Source: Kordia jejudonensis
GTDB taxonomy: Bacteria; Bacteroidota; Bacteroidia; Flavobacteriales; Flavobacteriaceae
NCBI RefSeq assembly: GCF_001005315.1
Contig: NZ_LBMG01000004.1
Coordinates: 1-64,000 of the forward strand
Length of the DNA: 64,000 nucleotides
Direction: 5' to 3'
A program made the translations under genes and the position numbers. The stretch's first letter is position 1, and every line of letters begins with the position of its first letter. The notes under the pieces are model-generated. The model was not told where the DNA came from. It searched no databases and saw only the letters and a program-made list of their open reading frames with translations. Below, piece after piece: positions 34,876 to 45,328 of the stretch.

Positions 34876-35283
34876 ATGAGTTTAAAAAAATTAGATTACG
34901 GACAGATATTATTAAAAGTGTTGAGGCTAGTTATTTTAGAGCCTTTACTATTACCTTTTAATATTTATAAAAATGCGCTAGTAAAACTTTCAAATAGCAA
35001 AGCAGAAGATTCGGAAGAACGTAACCTTTCAGACGATTTTCCTTTGTATATATGGTTTTTAGGAATTTTTAATGCCATTATTGTACTTACTTATCCCTTG
35101 GGAATTGTTTTGGCAATCATTACAGCTATCTATGCGTATGGAAATGGATTTTCTATTTTCCTAATGATTATAATTTACACGTATTTTGCTCCTTTAGCTT
35201 ATGGATTGATCCGAGAAATTTATATGATTCCCATAAAAGGAATTTTATACTTAAAACTAATTTCTAAAAAAATAAATTCTTAA
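34876..35283 (+). CDS. small membrane protein, unknown
   Basis: A 135-residue protein with two strong TM helices (about 54-82 and 90-112), and possibly a third short hydrophobic segment near the N-terminus. It is third in the run of small envelope genes. The family is not recognised. Confidence 0.55.
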   Translation: MSLKKLDYGQILLKVLRLVILEPLLLPFNIYKNALVKLSNSKAEDSEERNLSDDFPLYIWFLGIFNAIIVLTYPLGIVLAIITAIYAYGNGFSIFLMIIIYTYFAPLAYGLIREIYMIPIKGILYLKLISKKINS

Positions 35284-35294
35284 TATACTCTTGA

Positions 35295-35393
35295 TTAATA
35301 AGTGTTTAATAATACGAAATGGTCATTAACAAACAACCCAATCTCCCGCAAATCCTCCAGCAAAAAGTTCGAACTTTGAAGGTTCGCGATCAC
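35295..35393 (-). pseudogene. C-terminal remnant of an unknown protein, copy B
   Basis: The minus strand reads 32 codons ending in TAA with the core NLQSSNFLLEDLREIGLFV, homologous to the remnant at 28356-28460. Its upstream end abuts cgcgatcacaag, which is identical to the end of tRNA-Arg plus four following bases at 13227-13238. It therefore looks like a protein-coding gene cut at an attachment site. Confidence 0.5.
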
Positions 35394-35398
35394 AAGAC

Positions 35399-35431
35399 AA
35401 AGCCTTACTAGCAATAGTAAGGCTTTCTTGT
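35399..35431 (+). terminator. terminator after the second scar
   Basis: aaagccttacta and tagtaaggcttt form a perfect 12-bp stem with a 4-base loop and a tcttgttttt tail. The tail resembles the one after tRNA-Arg at 13271. Confidence 0.8.
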
Positions 35432-35928
35432 TTTTATTACATATGGTGCAATTTTAAAACGGGTAATTAGTATGGAGTGGAATAATACCAAATAAACTAA
35501 AAGATACAACATATAAACTCGTTCAGTTGGCAGTATAGTTCCTTGCGGCTTCTTTCCGTAGCTATAGTTCTTTTACCAGAATCTTAACTCAAAATTAAAG
35601 CTATTTAAAAGTATTTTTTCATACTTCCAAAATGCTTTTCATCGACACAAAAGTTTAAAAAAATGTTTTTAAAACATATGAACTATTCATTTATTTAAAT
35701 TAGCACTGAAAAAGTGCATTTGCGTTAATGCTCTAAGTGTTTTTTAAGTACATTTGTTCAACATATTCGTCGTTTCAATAAACAGCAAATGATTTATATG
35801 AATGGCTTGACTTTTGAGGCAATTGTTGCTTTACGAGTACAATTCAAAAATTAAATCATCCATTTTTAGTAAAAATTAGTTAGAAAGTATCCGATAAAAA
35901 GAGGTAACGTTTATTTATAAAAATAGTA

Positions 35929-38900
35929 ATGGAACAACAAAAGAAAACAAAAAAATCTTTGTTTTGGAAAATCACTAAGAGAATAATTCTGGTTGTTCTT
36001 GTACTTTTTGTTGCGCTTATCTTATTCATTAGAAGTTCTTGGGGACAAAATATTATTATAACGGAAGTCACCGATTATATTTCAAATAAGACAAATACGA
36101 AAGTAGAAATTGAAAAATTCTATGTCACTTTTTCTGGAAATCTATTGCTTGAAGGTCTTTACTTAGAAGATAAACAAGGAGACACGCTCGTGTATTCTAA
36201 AAACATGGAAGCTTCCATCGCACTAATGCCACTTATTCGCGGAAATACATTCAATCTAAAGTCGTTCGCTTCGGATGGATTAAAAGCTAATATTTACAGA
36301 AAAGACAGTATATCTAAATTTAACTATGAATTTTTAATTGATGCTTTCGCCACAGCAGATACTACCACTACACAAGACTCGGGAGAGTCATTGAAAATAA
36401 TAGTAGGAGCACTCAATTTTAAAGATATTGACGTAACCTATACTGATGCAGTTTTAGGAATTGATAGCGGCGTGAAATTAAACACACTCACTATTGAAAC
36501 GAATAAAGTTGATCTGGAACAAATGCGTTTTGATATCGAAAATGTTACAATTTCTGACGGAAACGTAAAATACAATCAAACAAAAACATTTCCTACAACT
36601 TCGGGCGAAGAAATAAAACTACCTTTTCTAGCGATTCAAAATGTTGATGTAAAGAAAACGTACATGACGTACAATTCAGCTCCAGAATATCTTGAAACGG
36701 ATCTGACAATTGACGAACTAAGCACACAAATACCTGCTTTAGACTTGGAAAAACAGACGATTGGTGTCACTAATTTCAATTTAAAAAATTCAATTGTAAA
36801 AATTCAACAACGCATTCCATCTAGTCAAACAATAGTTGTAAATCCTACGAATATTGCATGGCCACAATGGCAATTAACGGCAGAAACTATAACGCTCGAA
36901 AATAATGAAATTTATGCTAAAACGGGCAATGCAATTTCGGCTAGAAACGTTTTTAACGCAGAGAATATTCAGTTGAAAGACGTTAACCTAAAAGCCAATT
37001 CTATTGCATACAAACCAGAAAATATAAGCGCAACAATAGAAGCGATTTCGTTTGTAGACAGAAGCGGTTTTCAATTAAAAAACGGAGTCACTCAGTTGCA
37101 AATCAATAACATTTCCACAAGTCTGAAAAATCTTTCTGTACGAACAAATAACAATGCTATCAGTGGAACTGTGTATATAAATTACAATTCAATAAATTCT
37201 TTCATAGAAAATCCTGATCTAAGTAAACTTTCAGTAACAATTCCAAATTTGAATGTGAATCCTAAAGATGCTTATTTTTTCTTGCCAGAATTAAAAAATA
37301 ATACATACATCACGGAACTTTCAAAGAAGCAATTAAAAGGTTCGCTAGCATTAACAGGGACTTTAAACAATTTTGAGATTCCTGAAACAACACTAAATTG
37401 GGGAACTGACACAAAAATCAATCTTCAAGGAAATATTAAAAATGCAGTAGACATTGACAAATTAACGCTAGATTTTAAAAATTTCAATATCGTATCTACT
37501 AAAAAAGACGCGTTCAACTTTATTGATCCTGAAATATTGACGGTGGAAGTTCCTGAAAAGTTTCAACTCAAAGGCACATTAAATGGCGGTTTAACGAACT
37601 TTACAACGAATGCACGACTTACAACTTCCGATGGCAATGTGCTTATAAAAGGAAATTTTAAAAACAGTAAAGTCATTGCTTTCAATGGTAGTTTTAACGT
37701 AGACAATCTGGCGCTTGGCAAAATTCTTAAAAATGAAAAATTAGGAACGTATTCATTCACAACCACGGTAAAAGGCGAAGGAAATAGTTTGAATACGTTG
37801 GATGCAACTTTGGCAACTAACTTTAAAAAACTATCCTATAATGGATATGATTTCTCTGATTTAAATTTTGATGGAAAAATTACGAATGGAAACGGAACAC
37901 TAAACCTAGATTTTAAAGATAAAAACTTGGATTTTGAAATGGTCAACACGATTCAATTGGATACGGTTGCTTCCAAAATTCATACGGTTTTGGATCTAAA
38001 AGGCGTCAATTTTCAAACACTTAAACTTGCAGAAGAAGATGTGCGTGCAAAATTAAAACTTGAAGCAGATATCATTGGGAATTCTATCTATGATCTTATG
38101 TTTGATGGAATCATTACAGATGCACTTTCTGTTCGAAATAATAGACCTTATTTGCTTGGAAACATTACGTTTAGCGGAAAACTAACCGATAAAACTACCA
38201 ATTTTACGATTGATAGTAATCCTATAAAAGCAACATTGGTTTCCAATACGGATGTACTAAATCTTCTTGACGAATTGCAACAACAATTTGACAATTATTT
38301 CAAGGAAGATATCGCCGTTTCGGAAAATTTAATCATATCAAATACTACAATGAAATTTGATGCAACGGTAAAACAAGCTCCGATTTTAAAAGACCTATTT
38401 TTACCGAAGTTAGAATCGCTAAAACCCATAGCAATTACAGTCGATTTTAGCGCAGAAAACAATTCATTCAAAGCTATTGCCAAAGCACCAAGAATAATTT
38501 ATAACGGAAATACAATTGACAGTCTCGATTTTTCATTAAATGCAGAAAAACAGGCGTTAGATTTCGATTTTGAACTTGGAAAACTAAAAACAACAGCGCT
38601 TGCAATTCAGAAAATCCGCTTAGATGGAAATTTAAAAGACAAAATATTATACACGAATTTCATTGCGAAAGATTCTACAGAAACGCTGATTAATATCGCA
38701 TCTGAAATTACGAGAGAAAACGACAGTACGAAGTTTCATATCGATCCTGAAAACTTAATATTAAACAAGCAAAATTGGACAATTCTTCCAAGTAATGAAA
38801 TCACGTTTGCAACTGATTATTTAGGCTTCAATGATTTTAAGATGAGCCAAAACATGCAAGAAATTACCATTAGTAATACGTTGCCAAGCGAAACGCTTCC

Positions 38901-40914
38901 GCATGTAGGTTTTGATTTTAAAAATTTCAAGTTGAGTACCATTACGAGCATCTTCAATCAAGAAAAATTGTTAGCTTCTGGGAAACTAAATGGAGAATTT
39001 ATAGCGGAAAATCCGTTTGGAGACATGGGAATTCTAGCGAAAGCAAATATTACCAACTTAAAAGTAATGGAAGTGCCGTTTGGAACGCTTAATCTAGATG
39101 CAAAATCATTGAACACGTCCAAATACGATCTTAATTTGGCAGTTTCAGGAGAAAATTTGAACCTTTCCATTATTGGAGATTATACCGCAAATGAAGACGG
39201 CGCACCTATTAATTTTGATATCGACCTCAAAAACTTAGAATTAAAAGCGATTGAAGAATTTTCAAAAAAATACATCTCAAAAACTTCTGGTACTATTTCT
39301 GGAAACTTTAAAGTATCGGGTACGACAAATGTGCCCAAACTTCTAGGAGCTATAAAATTTAACAATGCAGGAGTTACGGTTAATGCTTTTAATGCCGCTT
39401 TTACACTTCCGAAAGAATCTATAAAAATTGATGATACAGGCATTTATTTTGATAAATTCACAATGTTAGATACAAATCAAAATCCGTTTGTATTGGATGG
39501 TGATATCACGACAAAAACATTGACAAATCCATCATTTGCACTTACGTTAAAAGCGAAAAATATTGAAGTGCTCAACTCTACAAAAGAAGCACACGATTTA
39601 TTTTATGGTAAAGTAAATTTGGATACTGATGTTTCTATAAAAGGTACGTTGCAACATCCTATTGTAAGAGGAAGTTTAATGATCAATGACAGTTCAGATT
39701 TTACGTATGTAATTCCTGAAGATGAAGTCAATTTGGTGGAAAGAGACGGAATTGTCATTTTTGTAAACAAGGAAAATCCGGATGATATATTAACAAATCA
39801 AAGAGATGTTTCATCGAAAGCTGTGTTAAGAGGATATGACATAGATGCAAAACTAAGCGTTTCAAACAAAGCAATTTTTAATATCATTGTCGATGAACGC
39901 ACAGGCGATAATTTACAAGTATCTGGTACAGGAGATTTTAACTTTGGTATTTCCGAAAACGGCGACATGTCACTCTCAGGAAAATATGAAGTCAATAGCG
40001 GACATTACGAAGTAAGTCTGTATAATTTGGTAAGAAGACATTTTGAAATTGCAAAAGGGAGCAGCATTGTTTGGCGTGGAAATCCGCTAGAAGCCGACAT
40101 GGATATTCGTGCAATATATAAAGTTGAAACAGCGGCTTCCGGTTTAATGGCAAGTCAACTTACAGGCGAAAGTGCAAGTGTGACGAGTAAATACCGTCAG
40201 AAACTTCCATTTCTTGTCTATCTTAATTTAAATGGACAATTGCTAAGTCCTGAAATTTCATTCAATCTTGATATTCCGAGAGACAATCAAGGAGAACTTG
40301 GGGGCGCTGTGTATGCACAAGTACAGCAGTTAAATACAAGAGAAGATGAACTGAACAAACAAGTATTTTCGTTATTGGTATTGAATCAATTTTTTCCTTC
40401 AGCTACGAATGATGGAAGCTCAGGTGGATCACTTTCTATCGCAAGAGACAATGCAAACAATGTACTTTCGAATCAATTGAATAATTTCTCAAATAAATTA
40501 TTTGGCAAATCGGGTATTGAGATTGACTTTGGCTTGAACAGTTACACAGATTACCAAGGAAATTCAGCAACTGACAGGACGCAATTAGATATCAGCGCTC
40601 GAAAGCGATTGTTTAATGATAAACTGATTGTAGAAATAGGAAGTGGCGTAGACATTCAAGAAAATTCGCAAAATGCAGGACAAACTACGCCGTTGGTTGG
40701 TACGGTAAATATTCAATATTTATTTGATGAGAATGGACGTTGGCGATTGAAAGCATATCGTAAAAACGATTTTGAAAACGTGATTGATGGGCAAGTGATT
40801 CTCACAGGAATTTCATTAATTTTCAATCAAGAATTCAATAAGTTTGAGGAATTATTTGCGAAAGCAGTAAAAGAAGAAGTGACGAAAACCAAAACGGAAG
40901 AAAAAAAGCAGTGA
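35929..40914 (+). CDS. tamB: translocation and assembly module protein TamB
   Basis: A 1661-residue protein with one N-terminal TM helix (about 17-40), a very long beta-rich periplasmic region with AsmA-like repeats, and the C-terminal DUF490 domain (conserved FGLNSYTDYQG... region near 1540). TamB bridges the inner and outer membranes and, with a TamA-like partner, takes part in outer-membrane protein insertion and lipid transport. The length is at the long end of the family, as is usual for Bacteroidetes. The TamL gene follows 30 bp downstream. Confidence 0.93.
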   Translation: MEQQKKTKKSLFWKITKRIILVVLVLFVALILFIRSSWGQNIIITEVTDYISNKTNTKVEIEKFYVTFSGNLLLEGLYLEDKQGDTLVYSKNMEASIALMPLIRGNTFNLKSFASDGLKANIYRKDSISKFNYEFLIDAFATADTTTTQDSGESLKIIVGALNFKDIDVTYTDAVLGIDSGVKLNTLTIETNKVDLEQMRFDIENVTISDGNVKYNQTKTFPTTSGEEIKLPFLAIQNVDVKKTYMTYNSAPEYLETDLTIDELSTQIPALDLEKQTIGVTNFNLKNSIVKIQQRIPSSQTIVVNPTNIAWPQWQLTAETITLENNEIYAKTGNAISARNVFNAENIQLKDVNLKANSIAYKPENISATIEAISFVDRSGFQLKNGVTQLQINNISTSLKNLSVRTNNNAISGTVYINYNSINSFIENPDLSKLSVTIPNLNVNPKDAYFFLPELKNNTYITELSKKQLKGSLALTGTLNNFEIPETTLNWGTDTKINLQGNIKNAVDIDKLTLDFKNFNIVSTKKDAFNFIDPEILTVEVPEKFQLKGTLNGGLTNFTTNARLTTSDGNVLIKGNFKNSKVIAFNGSFNVDNLALGKILKNEKLGTYSFTTTVKGEGNSLNTLDATLATNFKKLSYNGYDFSDLNFDGKITNGNGTLNLDFKDKNLDFEMVNTIQLDTVASKIHTVLDLKGVNFQTLKLAEEDVRAKLKLEADIIGNSIYDLMFDGIITDALSVRNNRPYLLGNITFSGKLTDKTTNFTIDSNPIKATLVSNTDVLNLLDELQQQFDNYFKEDIAVSENLIISNTTMKFDATVKQAPILKDLFLPKLESLKPIAITVDFSAENNSFKAIAKAPRIIYNGNTIDSLDFSLNAEKQALDFDFELGKLKTTALAIQKIRLDGNLKDKILYTNFIAKDSTETLINIASEITRENDSTKFHIDPENLILNKQNWTILPSNEITFATDYLGFNDFKMSQNMQEITISNTLPSETLPHVGFDFKNFKLSTITSIFNQEKLLASGKLNGEFIAENPFGDMGILAKANITNLKVMEVPFGTLNLDAKSLNTSKYDLNLAVSGENLNLSIIGDYTANEDGAPINFDIDLKNLELKAIEEFSKKYISKTSGTISGNFKVSGTTNVPKLLGAIKFNNAGVTVNAFNAAFTLPKESIKIDDTGIYFDKFTMLDTNQNPFVLDGDITTKTLTNPSFALTLKAKNIEVLNSTKEAHDLFYGKVNLDTDVSIKGTLQHPIVRGSLMINDSSDFTYVIPEDEVNLVERDGIVIFVNKENPDDILTNQRDVSSKAVLRGYDIDAKLSVSNKAIFNIIVDERTGDNLQVSGTGDFNFGISENGDMSLSGKYEVNSGHYEVSLYNLVRRHFEIAKGSSIVWRGNPLEADMDIRAIYKVETAASGLMASQLTGESASVTSKYRQKLPFLVYLNLNGQLLSPEISFNLDIPRDNQGELGGAVYAQVQQLNTREDELNKQVFSLLVLNQFFPSATNDGSSGGSLSIARDNANNVLSNQLNNFSNKLFGKSGIEIDFGLNSYTDYQGNSATDRTQLDISARKRLFNDKLIVEIGSGVDIQENSQNAGQTTPLVGTVNIQYLFDENGRWRLKAYRKNDFENVIDGQVILTGISLIFNQEFNKFEELFAKAVKEEVTKTKTEEKKQ

Positions 40915-40944
40915 AACAGTGATGAAAAAAGATAAATTGAACCA

Positions 40945-43200
40945 ATGAAACGAAACTATTTTTTGCTGTTATTTTTTGTAATAGTACTCTATTCATGTAG
41001 TGTAAAACGGTTTATACCTGAAAATGAAACGTTGTATGAAGGCGCAACTTTCAAGATTGAATCTAAAGAAGAAATTGCGGATGATCAAGCTATAAAAGAA
41101 GCGCTTCAAGAAGTATTAAGACCGCAACCAAATTCTTCAAAATTAGGATTGTTGGCACATTACAAAGTTGAAACAGGAAAACCAGGATTTATCTATCGTT
41201 TTATTGATAAACGATTGGGCGAAGAACCTGTATATCAATCGGATGTAGATATTTCAAATACGGAAAACTTGATTCTAAATCGCTTAGAAAATTTAGGTTT
41301 TTTCTACAGTTCGGTGACTTCTGAAATTATTAAAAATGATAAAACAAGTGAAGTTGTATACACCATTCAACTCGCAAAACCATATACGATGGAAACCTAT
41401 CAATTAGCGGCAGATACACTTTCCATTCACAAAGAAATTCAAAAAACATTAGATCAATCTTTCATTAAAAAAGGCGAACGTTTCAATCTTGCTCGGCTAA
41501 AAGTAGAGCGCGAACGTATTGATGCCGATCTAAAATCAAAAGGCTATTATAATTTTAATGCTGATTTTTTAATTTTTGAAATCGATACCAATCAATATAA
41601 AAACAAACGTTTTGATTTATTCTTACGTTTAAAGAAAAATACACCCATAAAAGCATTGTTTGCTTATAAATTGAAAACGGTTAATATATATCCAAATACT
41701 TCGGTAAATAACGATTACAAACATGCAGACACAACTACGATGAAAGGTGTCAATTTTATACAAGACACGTTATTTTTTAAGCCAAAAAGATTGCGTCCTT
41801 TTGTATTGTTTGAAGAAGGACAATTGTATGATCCGAAGAAATTTAAAGCAACAAGCAGGCGATTATCGTCCATAAGTACGTATAAATTTGTGAATGTTCA
41901 GTTTGAAGAACAACCAATTACAGACCGAGATACTATTGGCTATTTGAACACGAGTGTATATTTATCTCCTTTAAACAAGCGCGCATTGAGTGCAGAATTG
42001 CAAGCAAACGCAAAATCGAGTGGTTTTACAGGTCCAACATTGGCGTTAAGTTACACAAATCGAAATCTTTTTAAAGGTGGAGAAGTGTTAAAAATAACGG
42101 GGAAATTTGGCTATGAAGCGCAACTTAGAGGAAAAGCAAATAATACTACAGGACTCAATAGTACACAATTGGGATTAACGGCAGATCTGCTTTTTCCAAG
42201 ATTGCTATTTCCTATGGATGTTTCGGAGCAGTTTAAATATAACATTCCTAAAACGAAAATAAGTGCTGGTATTGAGTATCTAAATAGAAACCAATTGTAT
42301 AGTTTAAGTAGTTTTAATACGAGTTTTGGATACCAATGGAATGCAAATACGTACGTATATCATACCATCAATCCGATTAGTACAAATTACATTCGATTGT
42401 CCAATAGCACCGATGAATTTGATGCTATATTGGAAGATAATCTTTTTTTAAAAAATAGTTTTGAGCAACAATTAATTTCTGGATTAACGTATAATTTTAC
42501 GTATAACGAACTAGGCGATTTTAATAAAAAGAATCCTTTTTTCTTTAGTTCTAATATCGATATTGCTGGAAACTCGCTAAGTTTATTAGGATCAAAAGAT
42601 GACATCACAGGAAGGAAAACGATTTTGGGTGTGGAGTTTGCTCAATATGCAAAAATTGATTTTGATGCACGTTTTTACTTGAGATTTAAGAATGAACAAA
42701 CTTTAATTACAAGACTTTTTGCTGGTTTGGGATATGCTTACGGAAACTCAGATGTACTTCCTTTTTCCAGACAATTTTTTGCAGGTGGTCCGTACAGTAT
42801 TCGCGCTTTTAGAACACGTTCTGTAGGTCCAGGAACATACGTGCCCGAAAATCCAGATATTAGTTCTTTCTTTGACAGATCGGGAGATATCCGATTGGAA
42901 GCAAATGTAGAATATCGTTTTCCGCTGTATTCGTACTTTAAAGGTGCGTTTTTTGTGGATGCTGGAAATGTATGGTTGCGCAATGAAAATTCAGAATTGC
43001 CTGGTGGAAAGTTTACCAAAAATTTTATGAACGAATTGGCTATTGGTGCTGGTGCAGGTTTGCGTGTAGATATTCAAGGATTTGTACTTCGATTGGATTG
43101 GGCAGCTCCAGTACATGCGCCAGTGCAAAATGAAACAAGTAAGTATACGTTTGATGCAGGTAACGGAATTTTCAATTTTGCAATTGGCTATCCGTTTTAG
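40945..43200 (+). CDS. tamL: TamA-like BamA-family outer membrane lipoprotein (TamL)
   Basis: A 751-residue Omp85 protein. The N-terminal lipobox LYSC (Cys at about residue 18) is typical of the Bacteroidetes TamL variant. POTRA-type repeats occupy about 40-340, and the barrel ends with the family signature around FFAGGPYSIRAFRTRSVGPG, a long strand DIRLEANVEYRFPL and a terminal aromatic residue. It forms the outer-membrane partner of TamB and is encoded in the same operon. Confidence 0.93.
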   Translation: MKRNYFLLLFFVIVLYSCSVKRFIPENETLYEGATFKIESKEEIADDQAIKEALQEVLRPQPNSSKLGLLAHYKVETGKPGFIYRFIDKRLGEEPVYQSDVDISNTENLILNRLENLGFFYSSVTSEIIKNDKTSEVVYTIQLAKPYTMETYQLAADTLSIHKEIQKTLDQSFIKKGERFNLARLKVERERIDADLKSKGYYNFNADFLIFEIDTNQYKNKRFDLFLRLKKNTPIKALFAYKLKTVNIYPNTSVNNDYKHADTTTMKGVNFIQDTLFFKPKRLRPFVLFEEGQLYDPKKFKATSRRLSSISTYKFVNVQFEEQPITDRDTIGYLNTSVYLSPLNKRALSAELQANAKSSGFTGPTLALSYTNRNLFKGGEVLKITGKFGYEAQLRGKANNTTGLNSTQLGLTADLLFPRLLFPMDVSEQFKYNIPKTKISAGIEYLNRNQLYSLSSFNTSFGYQWNANTYVYHTINPISTNYIRLSNSTDEFDAILEDNLFLKNSFEQQLISGLTYNFTYNELGDFNKKNPFFFSSNIDIAGNSLSLLGSKDDITGRKTILGVEFAQYAKIDFDARFYLRFKNEQTLITRLFAGLGYAYGNSDVLPFSRQFFAGGPYSIRAFRTRSVGPGTYVPENPDISSFFDRSGDIRLEANVEYRFPLYSYFKGAFFVDAGNVWLRNENSELPGGKFTKNFMNELAIGAGAGLRVDIQGFVLRLDWAAPVHAPVQNETSKYTFDAGNGIFNFAIGYPF

Positions 43201-43234
43201 TGTGATTGTCCGCTTTTTGTCTCATAACTAGCTA

Positions 43235-43266
43235 GTCACCTTGAACTTGATTCAAGGTCTCATTAT
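43235..43266. repeat. dispersed intergenic palindrome, copy 1
   Basis: The segment contains cttgaacttgattcaag, a near-perfect palindrome followed by gtctcatta, with a related segment at 63221-63252. It looks like a short dispersed intergenic (REP-like) element. Confidence 0.5.
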
Positions 43267-43383
43267 ATACTTTTGATTTACAGTGATATGTGATTTTGAA
43301 TCAAGTTTAGAATAATGTATTTTATTTAAATGCACAATGGTTGTTATATAAATATACGTGTTATTTTAACCGATTTACGATAG

Positions 43384-44400
43384 TTATTGCCGCACTTTTT
43401 TCTTGTATTGTCTAGGAGAACAACCGTATTCTCTTTTAAAAATTTTGCAAAAATAACTTCTGCTTGTAAAACCTACAGAGTATACAATTTCAGAAATATT
43501 CAAATCGCTTGATACAATTAATCGCTGTGCTTCTATAAGTCGTACATGACGTATGTAATCTGAAACCGTTCTGTTATGTAATGTTTTGAAACCTTCTTGT
43601 AATTTTGCAGGCGATAATCTGGTTATTCCACAAAGCATGTCGATAGAATACGCATCTTGCGGATTTGCATTGATGAGTTCAATAGCAGATAAAATACTTT
43701 TTAATTCTCTATTATTTAGTACGGAACTGTTTTCAGATTTGATAGATTCGTGATACAATTGATCAATATGATTTGCCAAAATAAAATGACTTAGTCCTTG
43801 AAAACGCATCGATTCTGTCATATAATCTTCTTCATTTGAGTCTAATAAAGATTTTACATACTCACCAATTTTTAGACTATATGAACCAAAATATATTTGC
43901 TTTTCTTTTAAGTTTAAGGTTTCTAATAAGCTGATCAGCTGTGATTTGGCTAAATAAGCAGCATTGTTTTGTTTTTTAAAATAAACGGATTTATCTAAGG
44001 AAATAATATTTATTATTGTGTTCACTTTGGGTCTAATGTGAATGGAACTTTGTATATTTTCACAATTTTCGGTAACTGCAGTTTGCAATTCTTCAATTTT
44101 TTTGATCTTAGGTGAATTTTCAAAAGAATGTGAGCAATGACCTTCTAGGCAGAAAATAAAATGGATAGCTTCTGAAGTTAGATTTCCCAAAGAAAATGTC
44201 AAATTAGAAGTCAAGCTTACCTCCAAATTAATGGTTTCTAAGACATCATCTATGACTAAATGTTTCATGCGACCAACACCATTGGCATTGTCGAAATGAA
44301 GTGTGTTGATACCATTCACAACCTCTAATGTTCCATCCAAGTGCATATGCAACTTTTCAAGATTTAGAAATGATACTTTTTGTTTTTTTATGATAGACAT
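43384..44400 (-). CDS. AraC family transcriptional regulator (paralogue 1)
   Basis: A 338-residue protein with an unusual N-terminal domain of about 230 residues and a C-terminal AraC HTH (about 235-338). The second HTH contains ISEIVYSVGFTSRSYFCKIFKREYGCSPRQY. It is a paralogue of the proteins at 45321, 46512 and 57973. The N-terminal domain lacks an obvious sensor family. The gene is divergent from the SRAP gene, with 223 bp between the starts. Confidence 0.9.
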   Translation of the reverse strand: MSIIKKQKVSFLNLEKLHMHLDGTLEVVNGINTLHFDNANGVGRMKHLVIDDVLETINLEVSLTSNLTFSLGNLTSEAIHFIFCLEGHCSHSFENSPKIKKIEELQTAVTENCENIQSSIHIRPKVNTIINIISLDKSVYFKKQNNAAYLAKSQLISLLETLNLKEKQIYFGSYSLKIGEYVKSLLDSNEEDYMTESMRFQGLSHFILANHIDQLYHESIKSENSSVLNNRELKSILSAIELINANPQDAYSIDMLCGITRLSPAKLQEGFKTLHNRTVSDYIRHVRLIEAQRLIVSSDLNISEIVYSVGFTSRSYFCKIFKREYGCSPRQYKKKVRQ

Positions 44401-44523
44401 TTTATGGGTTATTCCGAGTGTTGATGACCTCGTTTAGAATAGTATAAAATTAACGATACGATTTTTGACAACTTGCCGTTTTAACAACTAAGTGTAACGC
44501 ATTTGGGCATTTGACATAATTTG

Positions 44524-44535
44524 TATGCATGCATA
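44524..44535. promoter_or_regulatory. candidate operator palindrome
   Basis: TATGCATGCATA is a perfect 12-bp palindrome in the divergent intergenic region between AraC paralogue 1 and the SRAP gene. A regulator binding site is possible. Confidence 0.3.
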
Positions 44536-44623
44536 AAAAAATAATTTAAATGCGTCATTATTAAAACGTTTAAAGGCAAAAAGTATACGAAACATTTAGG
44601 AAATTTGTATAAAAAATAAGATA

Positions 44624-45328
44624 ATGTGTTATAAAATATCAAATACTGCTGGAAAGGAAGAAATTGAGGATGTATTTAATGCCACATTTAAGTTTCCAAA
44701 GCTCCATGAAAAAACTCCTGTTATAGATGGCTTGGTAGAGTCGCCAATTTCTATTATTAAAATGTCTAATAGGGAAGAAATTACATTGGCAATTTGGGGA
44801 TTGTTGCCAGAAACGTTTCAAGATGATTGGCAATATTTCCAAAATGTACAAAATACATTAAATGTAGATTTAAAAGGAATAGAGGAAGACCCAAAGTATG
44901 AAAATGCGCTACAAGAAAGACGTTGTTTGATTATTGCTACAGGTTTTTTTACCTATTATTTGCACGAAGGAAATTTGTATCCATATTACGTACACTTGCC
45001 ATCCAACGAACCATTTGCCATTGCTGGCGTTTATAATGAGTTGGATGACGGATTTGTAACGTGTTCTATTGTAGTATCTAAGGCAAATGAATTTATCAAA
45101 GAAATACACAATTCAGATACTTCTATGCCAGTTGTACTCAATACATTCAATCAAGATATGTGGTTAGATGCCAATACGAGTCAAGAACTTATTGAAACCA
45201 TTGTAGAAACCACTTCCGAACTGTCATTTCATGCACACACCATCGCAAAGGAATTTCACAAATTGGGTGTAGACTTTGATTCTGTTTTGGAACCTGTTAG
45301 TTATAAAAATGTACCAAAAACTAAGTAG
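44624..45328 (+). CDS. SRAP/YedK-like protein (divergent)
   Basis: A 234-residue protein of the SOS-response-associated peptidase (HMCES/YedK) family, which covalently caps abasic sites in single-stranded DNA through Cys2. The sequence starts MCYK, so Cys2 is present once the initiator Met is removed. Other marks are AIWGLLPE (WGLxP), N80 at the place of the catalytic Asn, RRCLIIATGFF and IHNS...MPVVL with H162. The usual catalytic Glu in GF(Y/F)EW is replaced by T110 (GFFTY), and the NARAET motif is largely lost. It is therefore a divergent, possibly altered member. The stop overlaps the converging AraC gene. Confidence 0.8.
   Translation: MCYKISNTAGKEEIEDVFNATFKFPKLHEKTPVIDGLVESPISIIKMSNREEITLAIWGLLPETFQDDWQYFQNVQNTLNVDLKGIEEDPKYENALQERRCLIIATGFFTYYLHEGNLYPYYVHLPSNEPFAIAGVYNELDDGFVTCSIVVSKANEFIKEIHNSDTSMPVVLNTFNQDMWLDANTSQELIETIVETTSELSFHAHTIAKEFHKLGVDFDSVLEPVSYKNVPKTK

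Larger units (their letters stand above)
35284..35928. other. 645-bp gap with a second attachment-like scar
   Basis: No intact gene is seen. It contains the remnant at 35295-35393, a tRNA-end-like cgcgatcacaag (35385-35396) and a terminator (35399-35426). An 18-codon reading frame at 35799-35855 may be a further gene fragment; it is too short to support as a gene. Confidence 0.6.
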
